The notes beneath the pieces were generated by a model that searched no databases, was not told the origin of the DNA, and saw only the letters and a list, made by a program, of their open reading frames with translations. The translations under genes were made by a program, and so were the position numbers. DNA of 50,204 bases, taken from contig JBELMP010000006.1 in the NCBI GenBank assembly GCA_042095695.1, positions 1 to 50,204 on the forward strand, in the 5' to 3' direction. How positions within the stretch are numbered: position 1 is the first letter of the stretch; each line of letters starts with the position of its first letter. This document shows, piece after piece, positions 33,484 through 41,083 of this stretch. The DNA comes from Maricaulis sp042095695. GTDB lineage: Bacteria; Pseudomonadota; Alphaproteobacteria; Caulobacterales; Maricaulaceae.

Positions 33484-34302
33484 ATGCCCGCAGAGTCCGA
33501 GATCGACCGGCTATTGGCCATTATGGCGCGCCTGCGCAATCCTGATGGTGGCTGCCCCTGGGATCTGGAACAGGATTTCAAGTCAATCGCCCCCTATACG
33601 ATTGAAGAAGCCTATGAAGTTGCAGACGCAATCGATCGTGAGGATCATCGCGACCTGCAGGACGAGCTCGGTGACCTTCTCTTCCAGGTCGTGTTCCACG
33701 CGCAAATGGCGTCTGAAGCCGGCCTGTTCGATTTCGATGATGTTTGCCAGTCGATCAATGACAAGATGATACGCCGTCACCCGCATGTCTTTGCGGATGC
33801 AGCGGAGCGCGACAGCGATGCCCAGACCGAGGCCTGGGAAGACCAGAAAGCGCGCGAACGCTCCGAAAAGCAAAAGGATAACAGTGTTCTGGACGACCTG
33901 CCCGTCGCCCTGCCCGCGCTCAAGCGCGCCCAGAAGCTTCAGAAGCGTGCCGCTCGGGTCGGTTTTGACTGGCCCACGCCCGCCCGCGTCTTTGACAAGA
34001 TCGACGAAGAGCTGGCTGAGGTCAAAGAGGCCATGGCCGAGAATGACGCTGTACACATCGCCGAGGAAATTGGCGATTTATTGTTTGTTTGCACGAACCT
34101 TGGACGAAAGCTTAAAGTTGATGTTGAGGCAGCCACACGGGCCGCTAATACGAAGTTTGAGCGGCGTTTTCGCCATGTTGAAACCCGCTTGCGCGCGGAT
34201 GGGCGCAGCGCTGAAACGGCGACGCTCGAGGAAATGGAAAACCTTTGGCTGGAAGCCAAGTCTCTTGAAAAAGAAAGCGCGGCGGCACTGCCAGCGGAAT
34301 AG
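33484..34302 (+). CDS. mazG: Nucleoside triphosphate pyrophosphohydrolase
   Basis: 272 residues with two MazG domains. The first has CPWDLEQDFKSIAPYTIEEAYEV and DLQDELGDLLFQVVFHAQMA; the second has KIDEELAEVKEAM and HIAEEIGDLLFVCTNLGRKL. Each carries the EExxE...ExxD metal site. It hydrolyses non-canonical or excess NTPs to NMP and pyrophosphate. AGGAG at 33473-33477 lies six bases from the ATG. It is convergent with hflX, with six bases between stops and no visible terminator. Confidence 0.95.
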   Translation: MPAESEIDRLLAIMARLRNPDGGCPWDLEQDFKSIAPYTIEEAYEVADAIDREDHRDLQDELGDLLFQVVFHAQMASEAGLFDFDDVCQSINDKMIRRHPHVFADAAERDSDAQTEAWEDQKARERSEKQKDNSVLDDLPVALPALKRAQKLQKRAARVGFDWPTPARVFDKIDEELAEVKEAMAENDAVHIAEEIGDLLFVCTNLGRKLKVDVEAATRAANTKFERRFRHVETRLRADGRSAETATLEEMENLWLEAKSLEKESAAALPAE

Positions 34303-34308
34303 GCCGAG

Positions 34309-35653
34309 CTAGCTAAACGGGTCATCCTCGGGCAATGGCGCGGCCAGATGCGGGAATTGCGCTCTGAAACGCCCCGAATCCACCATGGACAGGCGTACTT
34401 CAGCGCGCGTATGGCCGGTTTCAGGGTCGAAGGCCTCGCTCAGAAACTCACCATGCTCATGCAGCCAGGCCATCGCCTTTCCGTCCTGTGGTGGCAGGTT
34501 GAGCTGAAGAATGTCCCCGCGCGCCGCCAGCTGGGCTTCGATCGCCTCTTCCAACGGGTCCAGATTCAGGCCCGAGCGCGCTGATACCGGGAGTTTGGCA
34601 ATGCGTTCCTGCTTGCGGTTCGCCAGCATGCATTCCAGCTCGATATCTTCGAAAGCCTCATCATCGAGCGCGTCGACCTTGTTCCAGGCCTCGATCATCA
34701 GCTGATGATGCTCCGGCCCCGCTTCAATCGCCTTGAGCACATGCATCACATCACCGATCCGGCCGGCATGATCGGGATCACTGGCATCGATCACATGGAC
34801 CAGAAGATCAGCCTGCTGCACTTCTTCCAGCGTCGCCCGGAAGGCCGCGATCAACTCAGTGGGAAGATCGGTGATAAATCCCACCGTATCCGACAGCAAT
34901 ATCTGCGTCCCCTTGGGGAGTTTGACAGCGCGAACCGTGGGATCGAGAGTCGCAAACGGCATATCTCTCGCGAGTACGTCCGCACCTGTCAGCGTATTGA
35001 AAAGCGTTGATTTTCCCGCATTGGTATACCCAACGAGAGCGACCACGGGATACGGCACGTCATGCCGCTGCTTGCGATGCAGCGCCCGGGTTCTGCGGAC
35101 ATCGTCGAGCTGCCGGCGAAGCTTGGCCATCTTGCCGTCGAGCAAACGCCGGTCGGTCTCAATCTGGGTTTCACCCGGACCAGCCAGAAATCCGCGCCCG
35201 CCCCTTTGGCGTTCCAGGTGGGTCCAGGTGCGCACCAGGCGAGAGCGTTCATAGGCAAGACGCGCGAGCTCAACCTGGAGCACGCCCTCCTTTGTGCGCG
35301 CGCGCTGGCCGAAAATCTCGAGGATCAGTCCGGTTCGGTCGACGACCTTGACNNNNNNNNNNGGCATTCTCCAGGTTTCGCTGCTGAATTGGCGTTAGCG
35401 CGGCATCAATCACCGCAACATGAACATCAGCGTCCTTAATGGTTTCGGCGACCTCGTCCAGCTTGCCTCGTCCGAAATATCGGCCCGGATCGATCTTGCG
35501 CAGATGCACGATTTCAGCACCCACCAGATCCATATCCAGGGCTTCGGCCAGTCCGCTCGCCTCTTCCAGGCGCGCGTCGGCACGGTCAAGACCGTTACGG
35601 TCGACCGGATGCAGGATTAGGGCGCGCGTTACCGGCGCTTCGCGTTCGATCAA
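34309..35653 (-). CDS. hflX: GTPase HflX, split by a 10-N gap
   Basis: About 446 residues when the gap is corrected. The N-terminal HflX domain ends TPIQQRNLENA before the gap and resumes VKVVDRTGLILEIFGQRARTKEG. The family has two residues (typically W plus K/N) at that point. Six missing bases in place of ten make the total 1,341 bases, an exact multiple of three. The G-domain has the P-loop GYTNAGKST, DPTVRAVKL, SDTVGFITDLP and the NKVD-type AWNKVDALDD, followed by VSARSGLNLD. HflX splits stalled or stressed ribosomes. The TTG start at 35653 overlaps the hfq stop (TTGA); no ATG alternative is closer. Confidence 0.93.
35353..35362. other. Assembly gap (10 N) inside hflX
   Basis: The fixed 10-base placeholder would shift the reading frame. 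Comparing the flanks with the HflX consensus at this position indicates that six bases, coding for two residues, are missing. Confidence 0.9.
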
Positions 35654-35928
35654 TCGGCGAGGCTTTCGGGCATGTTGTCCGCTTCTTCCTGCTCTTTTTC
35701 CTGGTCGAAGAGCTGGACGGGTTGGGCCGGCATAATGGTCGAGATCGCATGCTTGTAGACAAGCTGCGAAAGACCATCGCGGCGAAGCAGGACACAGAAA
35801 TTATCAAACCAGGTGACAACACCCTGAAGTTTCACACCATTCACCAGAAAGATTGTGAGCGGTGTCTTCGTCTTGCGGACTGAATTGAGAAAAACGTCCT
35901 GCAGGTTTTGTTTTTTATCGTGAGACAT
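35650..35928 (-). CDS. hfq: RNA chaperone Hfq
   Basis: 92 residues. The Sm1 motif is QDVFLNSVRKTKTPLTIFLV with GVKLQG, followed by the Sm2 motif VYKHAISTIMP (YKHA). Short acidic, low-complexity C-terminal tail (DQEKEQEEADNMPESLAD). It pairs small RNAs with mRNAs. ATG at 35928, preceded by GGAG, is the right start; a longer in-frame extension to 36018 would add 30 unrelated residues. It precedes hflX, as in most Proteobacteria. Confidence 0.98.
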   Translation of the reverse strand: MSHDKKQNLQDVFLNSVRKTKTPLTIFLVNGVKLQGVVTWFDNFCVLLRRDGLSQLVYKHAISTIMPAQPVQLFDQEKEQEEADNMPESLAD

Positions 35929-35974
35929 ATTAGCTCCGCATGTGTCGCTCTTGAAAAAGCGATTCGTTCTTAAA

Positions 35975-36002
35975 CCTATACAGGGCTTAGGCTTCACCGC
36001 AA
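35975..36002 (-). promoter_or_regulatory. Possible hfq promoter
   Basis: On the minus strand TTGCGG (35997-36002) and TATAGG (35975-35980) are separated by 16 bases in the 86-base region between dat and hfq. The -35-like element lies within a dyad, TTCACCG (35993-35999) / CGGTGAA (36004-36010). It would allow hfq-hflX to be expressed apart from the upstream ntr-trk operon. Confidence 0.4.
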
Positions 36003-36014
36003 CCGGTGAATCGA

Positions 36015-36884
36015 TCAAAGCCCTGATTCATCGGCCTTCTGCCGCTTTTGATAGGCCTGGCGCAGCGATTGTGCCACAGATCCGACCGCACCATTGGCGA
36101 TCGGCTTGCCGTCAATCTGGGTAATCGCGGTCACGAAACTGCTCGCCGATGTCATGAAGGCCTCGCGCGCGCTCAGTGCCTCCTCCAGCGTAAAGGGACG
36201 CTCCTCGACCGCATAGCCTAATGAGGCTGCGATATCGGATACGGTCGCGCGGGTAATCCCATGCAGGATGGCAGTATCGAGCTGGCGGGTGACCAGGCGC
36301 CCATCGGGCGCGACGATCCAGGCATTGCTTGAGCTGCCTTCGGTGACATGCCCTGCCTCATCAATGAGCCAGGCCTCAGCGGCCCCCGCCTCCTTGGCCG
36401 CCTGTTTGGCAAGCACATTGGGCAGGAGATTGACGGTTTTGATGTCACATCGCCCCCATCGCATGTCGGGATGGGTGATGACGCTGACGCCCGCCTGCGC
36501 CCGCGCCTCGACCCTGGCCGGTGCGACCCGTTTGGCCGTCAGCACGACGCTGGGCATGGGAGGCTGGTCCGGGAAGGCATGATCTCGTCTCGCTTGTCCG
36601 CGCGATACCTGCAGATAAATCAGCCCGTCGCGCACCCGGTTGCGGCGTAACATCTCACGGATCACCAGCGTCAAGGCCCGCCGGCCGATCGGCGGTTCGA
36701 TGCGCAATTCCGCCAAGGACCGCTCAAGCCGGTTCAAATGCCCCTCCTCGTCCAGCAATTGCCCGTTTCGGACCGACCAGACTTCATAGACTGCGTCGCC
36801 GAATTGGAAGCCGCGATCCTCGACATGAATGCTGGCGAGGCTGTGCGGCAGATAGTGTCCATTGACATAGGCGATGCGCGACAT
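36015..36884 (-). CDS. dat: D-amino-acid aminotransferase (class IV)
   Basis: 289 residues, PLP-dependent fold type IV. VEDRGFQFGDAVYEVWSVRNGQ, RRNRVRDGLIYLQVSRGQARRDHAFP, the lysine-bearing DIKTVNLLPNVLAKQAAKEAG and EGSSSNAWIVAPDGRLVTRQL with GITRATVSDIA are typical of D-Ala/branched-chain aminotransferases. The position between trk/ntr and hfq and the sequence match alphaproteobacterial Dat. It interconverts D-alanine and D-glutamate with their keto acids for peptidoglycan synthesis. Six bases separate it from trkH. Confidence 0.9.
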   Translation of the reverse strand: MSRIAYVNGHYLPHSLASIHVEDRGFQFGDAVYEVWSVRNGQLLDEEGHLNRLERSLAELRIEPPIGRRALTLVIREMLRRNRVRDGLIYLQVSRGQARRDHAFPDQPPMPSVVLTAKRVAPARVEARAQAGVSVITHPDMRWGRCDIKTVNLLPNVLAKQAAKEAGAAEAWLIDEAGHVTEGSSSNAWIVAPDGRLVTRQLDTAILHGITRATVSDIAASLGYAVEERPFTLEEALSAREAFMTSASSFVTAITQIDGKPIANGAVGSVAQSLRQAYQKRQKADESGL

Positions 36885-36890
36885 GTCGGC

Positions 36891-38294
36891 TTATCTCCGG
36901 ATAAACAACGCCCAGAAGGCGGTTAGAGCAGCGATGACCTCCAGACGCCCCAGAATCATGACGGGAATAAGGAGAGTGCGCGCGGTATTGCTCAGATCAT
37001 TCCAGCTTTGATCCGGCGCCGCCGCATTGAAAATCGGGCCGGCATTGGCGAGTGCCGCGGCGGTGCTGGCAAAGGCCTGCGTAAAGGGTGTTCCGGCTGC
37101 GGCCGTGGCGACCGCACCCACGCCGATCACCGCAACGAAGGCCAGGACATAGGCCCAGACAGCGATGAGGACGCGATCCCTGGTCTTGCGCCCGCGAAAC
37201 TCGACCGGGACGATGCTGGACGGATCCGCCAGAACGGAAAGCTCTGCGCCCATGCGTTTCCATAAAAGCAGGATACGTGAAATCTTCACACCGCCCGAGG
37301 TGGACGCTGCCGCGCCGCCGATCAGCGCCGCGAAAAGGGCCGCCAGCGGTGCCGCAGAAACAGCTCCCGTCACGCTGTAACCCGCCGTCGTGACGGCGAA
37401 AACCGCATCGGCAATATGGCGTTGAAGCGGTTCCGGTTCGGAGAGATAGAATAACAGTGCCAGGCCCGCGATCATCACGCCCAGTCCGGCCAGGTCCGGA
37501 TCGCGCAGGGCGCTCCGATCGCGCATGGCGTTCCAGAACATGGAAATACTCAGCGCGCCCATTAGACATCCTGTTGTCAGTACAACTAGGCCGAACCCGC
37601 CCAGCGCTTCGCCGACCCCGCCCGAATGTGGCGCATAGCCCCCGGTGGAAATCGCGCCCATCGCATAGAGGAGCGCGCTCAGCCCGTCCTGCCCGTCAAA
37701 GAGGAAGCCAATCAACAAGATGCCGGTGATCAGACTGTACACCAGCGCGATCCGCGCCGAGGCCAGGCGTAGATGAGAGAACACATTGTCTGGGCGAATG
37801 GTCAAAAGGGCGGATCTACGAATAGCCGGCAGATCGCGATCCAGCGCCGCAAACACGGCTGTCGCGAGGATCAGCGTTGCATACCCACCCAGCCAGGACA
37901 GAAGGCCGCGCCACAGCAGCAAGGTCGCCGGGAGGTCTTCCGGCGGCAAGAGGATCGCGCCGGTCGTTGTAACGGCAGAATAGGCCTCGAAAATCGCGTC
38001 CGCGCCGTCGAAATATCCCGACAGGTAAAATGGTAGCGCAGCGACGAGCGGCGTCGTGATCCAGGCCGCGAATGCCAGCAAGACCGCTTCGATGGCCGTT
38101 GCGCGAACTTTCATTCCCCGCGTAGCGGCAAGGATCAAAAAGCCTGGAATACCCGCCCCGGCAGCTGCGGACATGAAGAGTGGAGCCAGATAGCCCTCCG
38201 ACAGCGCGATGGACGCAAGGCCGAGCAGGAAGGCAAAGCCGGCAAATATGCTCCAAAGCCCCGCCAGTGGGCGCAGAAGCGCGGACAAACCCAT
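36891..38294 (-). CDS. trkH: Trk potassium uptake protein, TrkH/TrkG type
   Basis: 467 residues with around ten transmembrane helices. Selectivity-filter-like loops (YSAVTTTGAILL, YAMGAISTGGYAPHSGGV, FAVTTAGYSVTGAVS, ASTAAALANAGPIF) contain the TxxG signatures of the four P-loops. GGAAASTSGGVKISRIL is also conserved. It forms the K+ channel, with TrkA as the cytosolic regulator. Its ATG directly abuts the trkA stop, so the two are co-expressed. In many Alphaproteobacteria trkA sits here alone. Confidence 0.94.
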   Translation of the reverse strand: MGLSALLRPLAGLWSIFAGFAFLLGLASIALSEGYLAPLFMSAAAGAGIPGFLILAATRGMKVRATAIEAVLLAFAAWITTPLVAALPFYLSGYFDGADAIFEAYSAVTTTGAILLPPEDLPATLLLWRGLLSWLGGYATLILATAVFAALDRDLPAIRRSALLTIRPDNVFSHLRLASARIALVYSLITGILLIGFLFDGQDGLSALLYAMGAISTGGYAPHSGGVGEALGGFGLVVLTTGCLMGALSISMFWNAMRDRSALRDPDLAGLGVMIAGLALLFYLSEPEPLQRHIADAVFAVTTAGYSVTGAVSAAPLAALFAALIGGAAASTSGGVKISRILLLWKRMGAELSVLADPSSIVPVEFRGRKTRDRVLIAVWAYVLAFVAVIGVGAVATAAAGTPFTQAFASTAAALANAGPIFNAAAPDQSWNDLSNTARTLLIPVMILGRLEVIAALTAFWALFIRR

Positions 38295-39668
38295 CTAGAA
38301 ATATTCCAGGCTGACGCGGAACAAGTGTTCGACCTTGCCGATATCCGCCGCATTGCAGAAGAGCAGCACGCGGTCATTTTCACGCACGCGCTCTTCATCG
38401 CCCGACAACATGACACGATCGCCCCGAACAACGGCGCCAAGCGCAACGCCATCCGGCAGGCCAAGATCATTAATCGGGCGTCCGACCAGCGGGGAGGTCG
38501 ACAGTGCTACCCCTTCCAGTGCTTCGGCCTGACCGCCACCCAGGGACTGCAGGCCGGTAATCCGGCCGCGCCGAATATGCTGGAGAATAGTCGACACGGT
38601 TGCGGCTCTCGGATCGATCAGGACATCAATGCCCAGGGCTTCGCGCAATTCCTCAAAGGCCTTCTCATTGATCAGGCTGAGGGCGCGCTTGGCCCCTTCC
38701 CGCTTGGCCATAACCGCGGAGAGCATGTTGACCTTGTCATCATTGGTCACACAGACCACCAGCTCGGCATCCGCGGCACCGGCCTCGTTCATGATCCTTG
38801 TATTCAGCCCGTCACCATGCAGGACGACAGTCTTCTTGAGCCGTTCGGCCGCAGCCTCCGCCTTTTTCTTATCGGCTTCGACCAGCCGGACCTTGACACC
38901 GCCGGCACGCTCGAGCGCCCGTGCGACATAGACGCCGATATTGCCCGCGCCGACGATAACTACGCGCCGAATGGCATCGGCATCGCGGCCGAAAATGTCG
39001 AGCACGCGTCGGGCATGATCGCTTTCAGTTACCAGATAGATATCGTCACCAGGCAGGAGCGGGTCACGATTATTGGGAATGAAGAGGGTTTGCTCGCGGT
39101 GAATTCCGACCACGGACATTCGCAGATCGGGGAAGAGCTCCATCAACTGATCCGTCGAGGAGCCGGCCGCCGGTGAACTCTCATCCAGTCGCAGGCCCAG
39201 CAATTGTACGCGACCACCGGAGAAGACGGCCGTGTTAAAGGCACCGGGCGTCTCCACCCGCTGGAGAATGGCTCGACCCACCTCCAATTCCGGCGAAATG
39301 ATCACATTGATCGGCAAGTTATCGGTGTTGAACAGATCTCCCCAGGCCGGGTCTAGATAATTCTGCGCCCGAACCCTCGCGATCCGCATCGGTGTATCGA
39401 ACAAGGAATGCGCGACCTGGCAGGCGATCATATTGGTTTCGTCCGAATGCGTGACCGCAACGATCAGATCCGCTTCCTTGGCCCCGGCCCGTTCCAGTAC
39501 ATCTGGATGCGAGCCGTGACCGACGATCCCGCGCACATCCAGATCCGTAACGACCTTGTCGACCAATTCCTGGGACCAGTCGACTACGGTGACGGCATTG
39601 CCTTCCTGGGCGAGCGCCCGGGCAATGCCATATCCAACCTGACCTGCTCCGCAAACAATCGCTCTCAT
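38295..39668 (-). CDS. trkA: Trk system potassium uptake protein, peripheral regulator
   Basis: 457 residues with two RCK repeats. Rossmann motifs are CGAGQVGYGIARALAQEG (about 5-22) and VVIVGAGNIGVYVARALERAG (about 230). Each domain is followed by a TrkA-C region (LGLRLDESSPAAGSSTDQL, VALSTSPLVGRPINDLG). It binds NAD(H)/ATP and gates TrkH. It is 14 bases downstream of ntrX, continuing the ntr operon. Confidence 0.96.
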   Translation of the reverse strand: MRAIVCGAGQVGYGIARALAQEGNAVTVVDWSQELVDKVVTDLDVRGIVGHGSHPDVLERAGAKEADLIVAVTHSDETNMIACQVAHSLFDTPMRIARVRAQNYLDPAWGDLFNTDNLPINVIISPELEVGRAILQRVETPGAFNTAVFSGGRVQLLGLRLDESSPAAGSSTDQLMELFPDLRMSVVGIHREQTLFIPNNRDPLLPGDDIYLVTESDHARRVLDIFGRDADAIRRVVIVGAGNIGVYVARALERAGGVKVRLVEADKKKAEAAAERLKKTVVLHGDGLNTRIMNEAGAADAELVVCVTNDDKVNMLSAVMAKREGAKRALSLINEKAFEELREALGIDVLIDPRAATVSTILQHIRRGRITGLQSLGGGQAEALEGVALSTSPLVGRPINDLGLPDGVALGAVVRGDRVMLSGDEERVRENDRVLLFCNAADIGKVEHLFRVSLEYF

Positions 39669-39682
39669 CTCGCTGTTTCCTA

Positions 39683-41080
39683 TCAGATATTACCCTGCGA
39701 TGCATCACGGGTCGGGCTGCCGACACCGAGCGATTTCAGCTTCCGGTGCAAGGCGGAACGCTCCATGCCGATAAAGGCCGCAGTGCGCGAGATATTGCCT
39801 CCAAACCGGTCTATCTGGGCTTTGAGATACTCCCGTTCGAAGCTTTCCCTGGCATCACGCAGGGACAGGGCAATCATTTTTTCGGTATCAAAACCGCCAT
39901 CCTGATTTTCCCGGGCGACCACTTCCGACGGCAGGGAGGCCAGCGTGATCGGCTCATCGCTCTCGCCGGTCGCCAGGATGAGCAGGCGTTCGACATTATT
40001 GCGCAGCTGGCGAACATTGCCCGGCCAGGAATGCGCCTGAAGCGCCGCCATCACGTCTTCGCCAAACTGGCGGCGTGGCAGCCCGGCTGTCGCGGTCAGC
40101 GTGTCAAGAAAATGCTCAACGAGGGACGGGATATCCTCCCGCCGCTCGGCCAGTGCGGGAACACTGATCGGTACGACAGCCAGGCGATGATAGAGATCCT
40201 CGCGGAAATCCCCGATCTTTATGGCGTCATGCAGATCCCGCGCGGAGCTTGAAATAACACGGACATCAACCTTCACATCTGCCGTGCCGCCCACCCGACG
40301 GAAGCGCTGTTCGACCAGCAGTCGCAGCAGCTTGGTCTGGGTATCGTGCGGCATATCGGCGATTTCATCGAGATAGAGCGTGCCGCCATGGGCGCGCTCG
40401 AGCAGGCCGACATGTTTGACACTGCCGTCTTCTTTTTCCCGGCCGAACAATTCTTCCTCAAAAGCGTTTGCCGACATGCCCGGTGCGCTGACGGCAACGA
40501 AATCTGCGGCCTCGCGCGGTGATTTGTCATGAATCTGGCGCGCGACCAGCTCCTTGCCTGAGCCGGATGGCCCCTTGATCATCACACGGCTATTGGTCGG
40601 GCCGACACGGTCGACAAGCTGCTTGACCTGGACGATGCCGGAGGAGCTGCCGATCAGCGTGTTCTGGGCATCCGCCCTCGCCCGCAATTGCGCATTCTCC
40701 TGGCGCAGCCGACTGGTCTCGAGCGCGCGGGTTACCGTCAACAGCAGCTTGTCACTCTTGAAGGGTTTTTCCAGGAAGTCATAAGCGCCCTTGCGGATCG
40801 CCGCCACGGCGGTCTCGATCGTGCCATGCCCCGAGATCACGATAACGGGAAGGTTTTCGTCAATCCCACGGAACTCGTCGAGCAATTCGATACCATCCAG
40901 GCGGCTCCCCTGAAGCCATACATCCAGAATCACCAGAGAGGGCTTGCGCGCCCGGATTTCGTCTAGGGCCGCATCGGCATGCGCTGCTTCGCGGGTCTCA
41001 TACCCGTCATCCTCAAGCAGCCCGCCAATCAGCTCGCGGATATCCGCTTCGTCATCCACGATCAGGATGTCACGTGCCAT
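39683..41080 (-). CDS. ntrX: Nitrogen/redox response regulator NtrX
   Basis: 465 residues. Receiver domain with phosphoacceptor Asp53 (LVILDVWLQG) and the conserved Lys in EKPFKS; AAA+ domain with Walker A GPSGSGKE (170-177) and Walker B GGTLYLDEIADMP; Fis-type HTH at the C-terminus (ISRTAAFIGMERSALHRKLKSLG). The segment GREKEDGSVKHVGLLERAHGG replaces the sigma54-contacting GAFTGA loop, which is normal for alphaproteobacterial NtrX. It controls envelope and nitrogen/redox genes. It starts three bases after ntrY. Confidence 0.96.
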   Translation of the reverse strand: MARDILIVDDEADIRELIGGLLEDDGYETREAAHADAALDEIRARKPSLVILDVWLQGSRLDGIELLDEFRGIDENLPVIVISGHGTIETAVAAIRKGAYDFLEKPFKSDKLLLTVTRALETSRLRQENAQLRARADAQNTLIGSSSGIVQVKQLVDRVGPTNSRVMIKGPSGSGKELVARQIHDKSPREAADFVAVSAPGMSANAFEEELFGREKEDGSVKHVGLLERAHGGTLYLDEIADMPHDTQTKLLRLLVEQRFRRVGGTADVKVDVRVISSSARDLHDAIKIGDFREDLYHRLAVVPISVPALAERREDIPSLVEHFLDTLTATAGLPRRQFGEDVMAALQAHSWPGNVRQLRNNVERLLILATGESDEPITLASLPSEVVARENQDGGFDTEKMIALSLRDARESFEREYLKAQIDRFGGNISRTAAFIGMERSALHRKLKSLGVGSPTRDASQGNI

Positions 41081-41083
41081 GGA

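Noticed and set aside
34309..35653. hflX as a frameshifted pseudogene
   Set aside because: The frame break lies exactly at a 10-N assembly gap, and both halves match HflX across it.
39683..41080. Loss of the GAFTGA loop in NtrX as a novelty
   Set aside because: Absence of the loop is the usual state of NtrX in Alphaproteobacteria, unlike the NtrC case.
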